Source: Kiritimatiellia bacterium (lineage in GTDB: Bacteria; Verrucomicrobiota; Kiritimatiellia; RFP12; UBA1067). From it: 64,000 nt of DNA. A model generated the notes under the pieces. The model made no database searches. It was not told the DNA's origin and saw nothing but the letters and a program-made list of their open reading frames with translations. Made by a program: the position numbers and the translations under genes. The stretch lies in the NCBI GenBank assembly GCA_017406465.1, contig JAFQYM010000045.1, forward strand, positions 1 through 64,000, written 5' to 3'. Shown here one piece after another: positions 16,268-24,170 of this stretch; the stretch's first letter is position 1, and every line of letters begins with the position of its first letter.

Positions 16268-18652
16268 TTAGTGTTCGAAGATGTCGAGAACGCCGGTCTT
16301 CTCCATGTCGTAGTTGATTTCGACAAAGCCGACGTCGTTCGTGTAGAATCGGACAGCATTGCTTTCGGGTGTACCGGGAATCGTCTCAGTCCTGAATTTG
16401 ACGAACGCTCCGAGCGCCTTGTCGTGCAACGACTGGAAGTCGGAGTGGTTTGGAACGCTCTCCATGTCGGCGTAGTTGGTTGCGCCTTCGTATGACTTCA
16501 GAAGTTCGTCGAGAAGCTTGTCATTCCCGGCGCGGCGGAGCGCTTCCAGCATGCGGTAGTCCTCCCACGCCTCGCGCATCGTCTCGTAGATGGGCGTCAC
16601 GGCCACGTCGTTCTCCAGCGGAAACACCATCTGGTAGCTGTAGTCGAGGCTCGTCCAAGTGCGGATGTCCCACGGGTTGCCGCGCGGCGAGTAGTAGCAG
16701 TAGTAGGCGAAGCCATTCAGCCCGTTCATGAAGCTCGACCACGCGATGGAGCGTCCAGCCCGCCCCGGCGGATGGATATACTGTGCATTGACGCGCCGCT
16801 TCGCAGTCCAGAGCTCCTTCGTGAGAAGGTTGTCAGGGCGGACGAGGTTGCGGAGAGGGCACGAGATGTCGATGACTTCGTTATAGTAAGGCGCAAGGCA
16901 GTCGCGGATCGCCACGTGCGGCGGGAAGCCACGCTCCCAGAAACAGGGGTTTTCGTAGATCATCAGCGTCGGCTCGGCCTCCTTGGCGATTCGTGCCAGT
17001 TCACCCGCAAGGGCGGCGTTGTGGCGTCCGGGCTCGTCGGGCAGGAAAACGCAGTATTCGTCTGGCTTTAGCCCGAGCGACTCCGCCTCGCGGACGATCT
17101 TGTGTGCGCTTTCGGCTATTGCGGCACGGTTGGTGGAGTCGAAGTGCTCCCATTTGCCCCTGGCCGTCCCGTGGAAAATGTCGCTTTGAAGCCACCATGG
17201 ATTCGCGCAGATGGTATGCGGCGCGAGCGTCTTGAGAAAGGCTTGCTTTGTCCGTGGACGTGGCAGCCCGTAGCAGGAACTGACGCCCAGCGCGGCAAGA
17301 CGCCTGGCATCCGTCTTCATGCGGCTTTCGCTCTCGAACGGAAACTGGCTCGTGAACGGCGAGTATGCGTGAATCCAGAGAGGCAGATCCGGCAGCGTCG
17401 CGTCAACCACGGTAGTTGAAAGTTGAAGGTTGAAAGTTGAAGGTTGAGTGTTTGCCGCTTTTGAACTTTCAACTTTCAACTTTGAACTTTGAACTTTCAA
17501 CTGCGTCCTTCGCCGTCCGGGCGCGGCGCCGTCCGTCGTTACGCGCAGCATAACGACGCACCCTTCGCCTGGCGCAAGCGGCACGGCGGCCGGGAAGCCC
17601 AATATCTGCGCGGCGTTCGCAAGATATCTCCGTGCGAAGTTCGGCGCGGGCAGCGCCTCGGCGCGGAAGAATGGAAGAACCTCAAGCCGCTGCGGCCTTT
17701 GCTCGTATAGCTTCGACTCGTCCGTGATGAGCAGGTCGATGATCTGCTTCTGCGTCAGCTTCTCCTTCGGCGCAGGCTTCTCCATGCGCACCACGCCGCC
17801 GATGAGCAGTTCTGCCGCAATCGCCTTGTCACCGAAGTCCGGCGCAGACAACGTGACCGTCACGGCTTCGGTCGAGATATTGGCGACGGCGAAGTAGCGC
17901 ACTTCCGTCTCGTTGCGGGCGAGAAGGATTTCACGGGGAATGCCGCCCACCTTTGCGGCAGCAAGCGTGGGCTTCGCAATCGGACGAATCTCAATCCCGC
18001 CGCCCTCGCGCGGCGCGGCCATCCGCAGCGCATCGCCGGGATTGATTGGCGCGTATGCCTCTGGGTAGGTGTCTGACACCTCGCCCTCGCCCCAGACAAG
18101 CACCTCGTCGAGGAAGGTCACGCCCTTGTCAGCCTTGGCGGAGAAGCGCATGAAGCGACCCTTCGCACCATCGACACCGAAGCGACCCATTTTGGCGGCA
18201 AGTTCAAATGAGCAGATCGCCGTCCAGTTCGTGCCATCATCACCAACTTCGACCTTGCCGTGTAGTCCGGGAGCGCGGGTGAACAAATCGACTTCCGAGA
18301 AAACGCACGGTCGCTTGAAGTCGAAGACAGCGGCAATCCGTCCGTCCCCGCCTTTGCCGACCGTGGTGATCCAGGCCTCCCCAAACATCTTGGCGTCGAT
18401 GAGGCGGCGGCCCGTGTTGTCGCCTGGGTTCGTCGGCTTTCCACCCTCCTCGTAGGAGTATGTGACGCCCGTGAAGACGCTCCGCCCCCACCAGCCAGGA
18501 TTGTCCGTGAGAAGCGCACCCTTCGGCACACCGGCTTCATCCCAACCGCCGCCCGACCAGTAAATCGGCTCAGCGGCAATCGCCACCGAGCCAAAATGCA
18601 GGATGCACAATCCAGAATGAAGAATAAAGGGCGCGAATGAAGATAATTTCAT
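16268..18652 (-). CDS. Secreted DUF4091-like glycoside hydrolase-type protein
   Basis: A 794-aa exported protein. After the signal peptide, residues about 30-190 look like a discoidin/F5-F8 carbohydrate-binding region (VEVGDDGTNWTAI, GRFMRFSAKADKG). Residues about 430-760 resemble DUF4091 glycosidase-like proteins (WIHAYSPFTSQ, YCVFLPDEPGRHN, AYYCYYSPRGNPWDIRTW). Two odd features stand out. A 90-bp heptamer array (17413-17502) is translated in frame near residue 390. The last 35 residues match the N-terminal part of the CE15 protein (PGTPE, RFYTND, FVEINYD), as if the gene had fused to a CE15 fragment. Catalysis is unproven. Confidence 0.7.
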   Translation of the reverse strand: MKLSSFAPFILHSGLCILHFGSVAIAAEPIYWSGGGWDEAGVPKGALLTDNPGWWGRSVFTGVTYSYEEGGKPTNPGDNTGRRLIDAKMFGEAWITTVGKGGDGRIAAVFDFKRPCVFSEVDLFTRAPGLHGKVEVGDDGTNWTAICSFELAAKMGRFGVDGAKGRFMRFSAKADKGVTFLDEVLVWGEGEVSDTYPEAYAPINPGDALRMAAPREGGGIEIRPIAKPTLAAAKVGGIPREILLARNETEVRYFAVANISTEAVTVTLSAPDFGDKAIAAELLIGGVVRMEKPAPKEKLTQKQIIDLLITDESKLYEQRPQRLEVLPFFRAEALPAPNFARRYLANAAQILGFPAAVPLAPGEGCVVMLRVTTDGAAPGRRRTQLKVQSSKLKVESSKAANTQPSTFNLQLSTTVVDATLPDLPLWIHAYSPFTSQFPFESESRMKTDARRLAALGVSSCYGLPRPRTKQAFLKTLAPHTICANPWWLQSDIFHGTARGKWEHFDSTNRAAIAESAHKIVREAESLGLKPDEYCVFLPDEPGRHNAALAGELARIAKEAEPTLMIYENPCFWERGFPPHVAIRDCLAPYYNEVIDISCPLRNLVRPDNLLTKELWTAKRRVNAQYIHPPGRAGRSIAWSSFMNGLNGFAYYCYYSPRGNPWDIRTWTSLDYSYQMVFPLENDVAVTPIYETMREAWEDYRMLEALRRAGNDKLLDELLKSYEGATNYADMESVPNHSDFQSLHDKALGAFVKFRTETIPGTPESNAVRFYTNDVGFVEINYDMEKTGVLDIFEH
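17413..17502 (-). repeat. In-frame heptamer repeat array, inverted halves
   Basis: Five copies of GTTGAAR-type heptamers are followed, after a short spacer, by six copies of TTTSAAC, so the two halves are inverted relative to each other and could pair. The total length is 90 bp, exactly 30 codons, and the array is read through in frame by the DUF4091-like gene. A related TTCAAC array lies at 60711-60812. Confidence 0.8.
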
Positions 18653-18684
18653 GGTCGCTTCACCAGTATGCACTATGCGTTGCG

Positions 18685-20043
18685 CTATAGTTCGCCGTCG
18701 TCATTGTCGCCAATCCAGATGCAAAGGCGCCCTCCGTTGTCGACATACGAGTCGGAGAAACTACGCATCTTTTGCACACGCGCCCCGACGTTAACGCCAC
18801 CAAAAGTTGTGTTAGCGCTTCCGCCGCGCCCCACGCAATAGTTTTTCGCAGTGCTGTCAGTGGAAGTGGTTCCAACGGGGTCTGTGCCGCCGGAAGGCGA
18901 GTTCGACCAGCGGTCGAGGCAAAGCTCCAAGGCGTTGCCGAGCATATCATAGAGGCCGAACGCGTTTGGCAGATAGGTGCCGACAGCCGCAGTGCAGTCC
19001 GAAAGATTGCTGTTTCTGGTGCTGGCGTCGTTGTTGTAGGCTTTGTCCGCCCTGTTTACATACCGTCCACGGTAGAGCAGCTTCGAGAACCATAGGTTGG
19101 CAGAGTTGACAGGATTGTCGGTGCCGCCGTACAAGGTGTTGGTAGTCCCGGCGCGGCAGGCATATTCCCACATCGCTTCGGTCGGCAGGTCGATCCTCAG
19201 CCCCGTCGCCTTCTGCATATTGCCCGCAAGGCAGTCGTAGTCCTGACAGTCAGTGTGCGTCTGGTTGTCCGGCCACGTTCCGCTTCCGCGCAGGGTTGCT
19301 ATTGAAAGCCTCGTGGCGGGCCGCTTCGCCGCGTAGAGGGCGTTCGTCTCCCAGCTCTCGCGGCTGTAGAACTTGGCCTGCTGGCTCTGCGTGACCTCGA
19401 AGACGCCGATGTAGAAGTCCTTCGTGAAGGTGACGACCTTGTTTGTGTTGTTCTGGAAGTTGAACGACTTCCCGGCGGCGGGGATGCGGCGAAAGACCAT
19501 CTTGTCCGTCTTGTAGATGTCGTTCGTGACGCCCCTCCAGATCAGGACATCGGGAAGCGAGGTTGTGAAGGTGGAATAGATGTCGGAGTAGGATGTGACG
19601 AAATCCTGGTACGTGCCGTTGTAGAAGTCCTTCCGCTTGACATTCGTGATGGTGTAGGGCGGGTCGAGGTCGACGATTTTGTAGAGGATGTCTTCCATCG
19701 CGTCAGAAAGCAAAAGACGGACCCTGAAATTGCCGAGCGCAACCTCGGAGGTTCCGAACGCCGCGACAGGGTCTATCATGAACGATCCAACAGGTGACGT
19801 GATCAAGTTGAGACGACCGGTAATCGCGGACGCAAGCGCGGCGGAGTCAAGCTCCGTGTCGCCGTTGAAAGCGCGAACCGAGATGTTTACGGGGTGCGAC
19901 GCATCAACGCCGGAGAGGGCGTACTCCACCTTGACGTCGCTAGACCACGGCCATTGCTGGCGAACGATCACGCGCTCGACCTGCGGGTCGGCGAAGAGCG
20001 CGGCGGGGGTGAGTAGCAGGGCGAGCATTGCTGGCTTGTTCAT
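18685..20043 (-). CDS. Secreted FGE/SUMF1-fold protein, probably non-catalytic
   Basis: A 452-aa exported protein. A signal peptide (about 1-18) and an N-terminal beta-rich region of about 170 residues precede a formylglycine-generating-enzyme-like domain: DFYIGVFEVTQSQ, LPTEAMWEYACRAGT and NAFGLYDMLGNALELC. In active FGE, paired cysteines sit in the C-terminal RGGS segment. Here RGGSANTTFGG has none, so it is unlikely to mature sulfatases and may bind ligands instead. The start follows AAAGGAAC. It lies between a hypothetical secreted protein and the glycosidase cluster. Confidence 0.8.
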   Translation of the reverse strand: MNKPAMLALLLTPAALFADPQVERVIVRQQWPWSSDVKVEYALSGVDASHPVNISVRAFNGDTELDSAALASAITGRLNLITSPVGSFMIDPVAAFGTSEVALGNFRVRLLLSDAMEDILYKIVDLDPPYTITNVKRKDFYNGTYQDFVTSYSDIYSTFTTSLPDVLIWRGVTNDIYKTDKMVFRRIPAAGKSFNFQNNTNKVVTFTKDFYIGVFEVTQSQQAKFYSRESWETNALYAAKRPATRLSIATLRGSGTWPDNQTHTDCQDYDCLAGNMQKATGLRIDLPTEAMWEYACRAGTTNTLYGGTDNPVNSANLWFSKLLYRGRYVNRADKAYNNDASTRNSNLSDCTAAVGTYLPNAFGLYDMLGNALELCLDRWSNSPSGGTDPVGTTSTDSTAKNYCVGRGGSANTTFGGVNVGARVQKMRSFSDSYVDNGGRLCIWIGDNDDGEL

Positions 20044-20087
20044 GATATTGTTCCTTTCGTTAAGATTTTGAATTCGGGAGAATGATT

Positions 20088-20780
20088 TTACCGTAGAATC
20101 AGGAAGAAACCCGTAGCGGCGCCTTTAAGCAACGCTGTCCAGGAATCTTCGCCCACGAGCCCTGAAAGGGCAGCAGAAACATTGCTCTTGAGCTTGAGGA
20201 CATACCAACCCTGAGCACCGTCGAGGCCAGTATCGGTAGATGTTCCGTTTATCTCAAATGATGTCATGCCGTAGGGAATCGGAATGGCGACTTGTCCTTT
20301 CACCTTCTCCCATGCGCTGCCAGACGCCGGTGCAAGGCACCGCGTCTGACCTTCTCCATCGCCAAGACCTGCTATCAGCCCCAGCTTCGCCGTCCGCACC
20401 GTGCCGTCGTTGAACGTCAAGGTGAAATCGTAAACGTCCTCTGTGGCAGGGTCGTTTTCAGGCATCACTGCTTCAGGCAATGCAACCGTCACTGATGATG
20501 ACGTTATGTCATTGATCGTCTGGGAGTAGTTGAACGCGCCCGTAACGGTCAAGGTCGCAGAAGACGCGCCGACCGGAAACTCCACAGGCAACGTCATCGT
20601 CGAGTTTGTGGCAGTGTGCCAAAACGAACTCGTCTCTGGGCGCAAATACACAAGCGCCGGATCGCTCGTGTCACCGTCAGCAAGCGCCGTCACCGACGCG
20701 AATAGCGCACTTAGGCAAACTGCGACGGAGCGCAGGCGCAACCCGCCGCGACCGAGGTTTGCGACACCTCTTGTTTCCAT
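20088..20780 (-). CDS. Secreted hypothetical protein
   Basis: A 230-aa exported protein of unknown function. An Arg-rich n-region and a hydrophobic core (about residues 14-35, ending TALADGD) form a signal peptide. The rest is beta-rich, Ser/Thr-rich and without cysteines, apart from one. The ATG at 20780 is preferred over the one at 20786 because GGAGG lies 7 nt before it. It precedes the FGE-fold gene by 44 nt, so the two are probably co-transcribed. Confidence 0.6.
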   Translation of the reverse strand: METRGVANLGRGGLRLRSVAVCLSALFASVTALADGDTSDPALVYLRPETSSFWHTATNSTMTLPVEFPVGASSATLTVTGAFNYSQTINDITSSSVTVALPEAVMPENDPATEDVYDFTLTFNDGTVRTAKLGLIAGLGDGEGQTRCLAPASGSAWEKVKGQVAIPIPYGMTSFEINGTSTDTGLDGAQGWYVLKLKSNVSAALSGLVGEDSWTALLKGAATGFFLILR

Positions 20781-20813
20781 AGGCATTCCTCCTTTTGCGA
20801 ATTATTTGCAGAC

Positions 20814-20819
20814 AGTATA
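20814..20819 (-). promoter_or_regulatory. Extended -10 before the secreted hypothetical gene
   Basis: TGTGGTATACT on the minus strand (TGG-TATACT). It leaves a leader of about 27 nt that holds a strong GGAGG. It serves as an internal contrast to the leaderless promoters in the window. Confidence 0.5.
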
Positions 20820-20909
20820 CCACACCTCGCCGCAAAGCGCAATAGGGAAAATGTAGTTTTTATAGTTTATAGGGCGGCGACGGAGTTGCGTTCGATGTGG
20901 GATATTTGG

Positions 20910-20915
20910 TATAAT
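20910..20915 (+). promoter_or_regulatory. Extended -10 of the DUF6922/AbiEii-like pair
   Basis: TTTGGTATAATATT on the plus strand. The -10 ends 11 nt before the ATG at 20927, leaving a leader of about 5 nt without a Shine-Dalgarno. Confidence 0.6.
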
Positions 20916-20926
20916 ATTTATGAATT

Positions 20927-21193
20927 ATGATATCCAGCAGGCAAGACTTCATTAAAAAACACAGCAACCTATTCTGGTACACGCCGGAACAGGCGAAGCA
21001 GTCCATTAGCGACGACCTGCTCGTGGAAACCACGCTCAACTACGGAACGCTCGACGACTTCCGCGAGCTGAAGCGCATAATGACACCGAAACGACTTGCA
21101 AAGGTCTTTTTCTCCGCGACTGGAAGGAAAGCGGGGAACTACTATCCCGAGATTCGCAACTTCTTCTCTCTCGTTCTCCAACCCTATGCATGA
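20927..21193 (+). CDS. DUF6922-like protein, putative antitoxin
   Basis: An 88-aa protein with FWYTPEQAKQSISDDLLVE followed by YGTLDDFRELKR, the pattern of DUF6922-like proteins found directly upstream of AbiEii-type nucleotidyltransferases. It is presumed to be the antitoxin or regulator of the pair. Its TGA overlaps the downstream ATG. The promoter is nearly leaderless. The family assignment is by recall of the motif and was not searched. Confidence 0.7.
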   Translation: MISSRQDFIKKHSNLFWYTPEQAKQSISDDLLVETTLNYGTLDDFRELKRIMTPKRLAKVFFSATGRKAGNYYPEIRNFFSLVLQPYA

Positions 21194-21803
21194 CGAGATA
21201 CTAAATACCTCCCAACGAGAATTGCTTCCGCTGATGAAGCAATTCAAAAGAGAATACTATCTTGTTGGCGGCACCGCCATCGCGCTGCACATCGGGCATC
21301 GCCGATCTGTGGATTTCGACATGTTCAAGGAGACCGCAATAAACCACAAGAAGAACCTTGAGAAGATATCTGCCGAAGGTTTCACGCACCAAGTCACGCG
21401 GCGAGTCTATGAGCAGATGAACTTGCTTGTAAATGGCGTGAAGCTGACCTTCTTCCAATACCCATTTCCGATAGTCCCAGAATGCTCGTTCGAGAACATC
21501 TTTCGCTTGCCGTCGCTCTTGACCCTTGCAGCAATGAAAGCATACGCTCTGGGACGGCGGTCAAAATGGAAAGACTATGTAGATTTGTATTTTCTCCTGA
21601 CAAAACACTTCTCCATCGCGGAAATATCCGCAAAGGCATCATCCATATTCGGCGAACTGTTTTCTGAAAAACTCTTCCGGGCGCAACTCTCATTTTTCGA
21701 CGATATTGATTATACAGAGGCCGTCGAATTCCTGATACCCGATCCACCGTCGGACGCGACTATAAAGGCAGAACTCGCCAGAATTTCAATTGCCAGCATA
21801 TAG
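21186..21803 (+). CDS. AbiEii/AbiGii-like nucleotidyltransferase toxin
   Basis: A 205-aa nucleotidyltransferase-fold protein of the AbiEii/DUF1814 type. The core motif YYLVGGTAIALHIGHRRSVDFDMF (about residues 19-42) gives the GG...DxD pattern of the fold, and PSLLTLAAMKAYALGRRSKWKDYVD follows. The family includes type IV toxin and abortive-infection effectors. The start at 21186 overlaps the DUF6922-like stop. The 3' end overlaps the convergent MFS gene by 18 nt. The pair sits as an island inside a carbohydrate-use region, which fits horizontal acquisition. Confidence 0.82.
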   Translation: MHDEILNTSQRELLPLMKQFKREYYLVGGTAIALHIGHRRSVDFDMFKETAINHKKNLEKISAEGFTHQVTRRVYEQMNLLVNGVKLTFFQYPFPIVPECSFENIFRLPSLLTLAAMKAYALGRRSKWKDYVDLYFLLTKHFSIAEISAKASSIFGELFSEKLFRAQLSFFDDIDYTEAVEFLIPDPPSDATIKAELARISIASI

Positions 21804-22997
21804 CCGCCGAGCCGCAAGCGCGAAATACATGGCGGCGGCGAGGGCGAAGGCGAAGAATAGCGGCGCGTAGCCGAAGCGCGAGGCAACGGGGAGGAATACG
21901 GACGCTATTGCCGCCGTCACGATCTGGTTGCCGAGAAGCGCAAACGACATCCCCTTCGCACGGACGGACGCGGGGAGTAGTTCTGCCGCAACAACCCAGA
22001 CGCAGACCCCGGGCCCAAACGAAAAGAACGCCACAAACAGGCACAGAAGCGCCGCAACGCCAAGCCCCGCAACGGGGACAGACCCCGCAAACGTGAGGAC
22101 AGACCCCGTTTTAAGCCCGAAAAACATGGCTCCTGCGGCAAAAAGGGTCACGGTCGCCCCTGCCGTTCCGATTTTCAGGACAAACGCCCTCCCGCGTCTG
22201 TCGATGAACACAGCCGAGAGAAGCGCGGCAACAAGACCGCATACGCGCATCACGGCATCAGCCGCATTTGCACTCGATCCCGTCAGCCCCGCCTCTGTCA
22301 TCATAGTCACAGAGTAGTGCATCACCGAGCCAATGCCAGTGGCGGAAGTGAGGGCAAGAACAACCATCGCAAGGACAAGTCTGCGCCAATGACCCATTGC
22401 TCCGCCGCCCGTCCCCTCCGTCTCGAACGTCACGCATGTCACGTCCGTCACGTTCGCCACCTTGAGGACATGGCTCCCGACAAGAAAGACCACCAAAATC
22501 GGCGCGACCATCAACACGTCCAATCGCCACGCCACCGACTGCGACAACCCAGCGCCAGCAACGGCAAAGCCGCAGAGTGCGCCTACTATGCCGCCAAGGG
22601 AGTTGGAGAACTGATAGAACGCCGTCGCCCTTCCGCGTCGGTTGTCTGGCTGCGTCTCGGCGATGTAGAGCGGCAAAAGCACAGAAAAGAGTCCGAGCCC
22701 AAAGCCCTGCACGAAGCGACCGGCAAACGCGAACGCAAAGAACAGCTGCGACACACAGAGGAACGGCGTCGCAAGAAGCGCGATCCATCCGGCGAGACGC
22801 ATGGCGCGAACGCGCCCCAGCCGATCTGCGAGAAATCCACCTGCGATAGACGCCGCAATCATTCCGCACATCGCGGCAGAGACGAAAGTGGATTTCGCTG
22901 CATCACCCGTCGAAAGAAACGCAAGCGCTGCGGCAACAAGCCCAGGCACCATGCCTGACGCAAACGCGCCAACGAGAGGAACCGCAAGTCGCCTCAT
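21786..22997 (-). CDS. MFS transporter, sugar-porter type
   Basis: A 403-aa inner-membrane permease with about 12 hydrophobic segments. The major-facilitator loop motif FLADRLGRVRAM lies between segments 2 and 3, and AETQPDNRRGRATAF after segment 6 resembles the PETK/PESPR region of the sugar-porter subfamily. The likely role is uptake of a mono- or oligosaccharide or uronate. Its ATG overlaps the TGA of the GntR/LacI-type regulator (22994-22997), so regulator and porter form one operon. The GH28 gene upstream suggests pectin-derived substrates; this is inference. Confidence 0.85.
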   Translation of the reverse strand: MRRLAVPLVGAFASGMVPGLVAAALAFLSTGDAAKSTFVSAAMCGMIAASIAGGFLADRLGRVRAMRLAGWIALLATPFLCVSQLFFAFAFAGRFVQGFGLGLFSVLLPLYIAETQPDNRRGRATAFYQFSNSLGGIVGALCGFAVAGAGLSQSVAWRLDVLMVAPILVVFLVGSHVLKVANVTDVTCVTFETEGTGGGAMGHWRRLVLAMVVLALTSATGIGSVMHYSVTMMTEAGLTGSSANAADAVMRVCGLVAALLSAVFIDRRGRAFVLKIGTAGATVTLFAAGAMFFGLKTGSVLTFAGSVPVAGLGVAALLCLFVAFFSFGPGVCVWVVAAELLPASVRAKGMSFALLGNQIVTAAIASVFLPVASRFGYAPLFFAFALAAAMYFALAARRLYAGN

Positions 22998-24103
22998 GGA
23001 AACGACTCGCCGACGATATACTCAGGCGCCAGCTCGCCATCACGCATCTTGCGCCCGGCGAGAAAACGCGCAACTGCCTCGGCAAGCATCTCGCCATGGC
23101 GCATGGGGTCGTTCTCAACGCGCGTGAGCGACACAGGATAGACGGGGCCGATACCCTTGTTCGCAAGCGAGATAACCTTGACGTCTTCGGGAATTCTTAC
23201 GCCCTCCATCAGCATGGCGATGAGCGCACCGGCGGCGACGAAATCGTCCGTAAACACGAAAAGGTCGGGCAGCCACTTGCGGCCCTCCTTCGCAAAGCGC
23301 CCGCGGAACGCGGCGAATGCGCCGCGCTCGGTCCCCTCGGCGCGTCCGCACTCGAACACGACAGGAGTCAACCATTCCGCCACATCGAAGCCGAATTTCC
23401 TAAGCTGTGGAACGGCGTCGAAATATCCGCCTGTCTCCTTCGTGACTTGGAGGATCCGCTTCACGCCCGCCTTTTCGCAATGCGCGACGATCTCTGGAAC
23501 CGCCGCGTCGTTGTTACGGTAGAAGTTGGCAACGCAGCCAGCAAGCGCACAACGGTCCTTGCCGAACACGCCGAACGCGACGCCGGACTTCGAAAGAAGC
23601 CGCTCGATCTCCGGTCTGTTCTCGACAAGAAGCGTGAAGTCTGGACGCGACTTCAGCTCGTGTGCAAGCTGCTTGAAGTCGTAGTGCCCATTCTCCTTCC
23701 TGACAACCGTCACCTGCGAGAACATGTACCCGGCCTCACAGACGCGTGCACGAATCCTGCCGACAAGGACATTATGGTAGTAAACATGGTCGCCGTCAGG
23801 AACGACGACAAGGACGCGCCCATTCCACACGTTCTGCCGCCTTGGGTTCACGACACAGCCGATGCGCTTCTGAACAGTGATAAGCCCTTCCTTGGCAAGT
23901 GCAGCGACCGCTGCCTCTGGGACGCGAATCGAGACATCGAGAAGATTCGACCACTCGAGGATCGTCGGAAGCACATCGCCAGGCTTGTAGCGCCCCGAGA
24001 CGATTGCCTCTCTCAAGCCGTCGGTCATCTGCTTCGAGAGACTTCCCGCCGCAGAGCGCTCGACCCTAAACGGAAGATCGGATTTTCTCAATTTCGCACC
24101 CAT
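22994..24103 (-). CDS. GntR-type regulator with LacI-like sensor domain
   Basis: A 369-aa transcription factor. The N-terminal winged helix of the GntR family (about residues 15-80: GLREAIVSGRYKPGDVLPT, then AALAKEGLITVQKR) is joined to a periplasmic-binding-protein-like sensor (about 95-365, e.g. DLFVFTDDFVAAG and IPEDVKVISL), as in AraR-type sugar regulators. It probably controls the adjacent porter and perhaps GH28 in response to a sugar. The start is the ATG at 24103, 6 nt after an extended -10. Upstream in-frame codons would lie in the promoter, so this mRNA appears leaderless. Confidence 0.88.
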   Translation of the reverse strand: MGAKLRKSDLPFRVERSAAGSLSKQMTDGLREAIVSGRYKPGDVLPTILEWSNLLDVSIRVPEAAVAALAKEGLITVQKRIGCVVNPRRQNVWNGRVLVVVPDGDHVYYHNVLVGRIRARVCEAGYMFSQVTVVRKENGHYDFKQLAHELKSRPDFTLLVENRPEIERLLSKSGVAFGVFGKDRCALAGCVANFYRNNDAAVPEIVAHCEKAGVKRILQVTKETGGYFDAVPQLRKFGFDVAEWLTPVVFECGRAEGTERGAFAAFRGRFAKEGRKWLPDLFVFTDDFVAAGALIAMLMEGVRIPEDVKVISLANKGIGPVYPVSLTRVENDPMRHGEMLAEAVARFLAGRKMRDGELAPEYIVGESFP

Positions 24104-24109
24104 GCCGAT

Positions 24110-24115
24110 ATTATA
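24110..24115 (-). promoter_or_regulatory. Extended -10, leaderless, GntR-type gene
   Basis: GTGGTATAATATCGGC then ATG: the -10 ends 6 nt before the start codon, so the expected +1 is the A of ATG. There is no Shine-Dalgarno. Confidence 0.65.
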
Positions 24116-24170
24116 CCACTTTCTTGACCAACAGGGATGTGCAGCTACATATTCTGCACATTCACCACGG

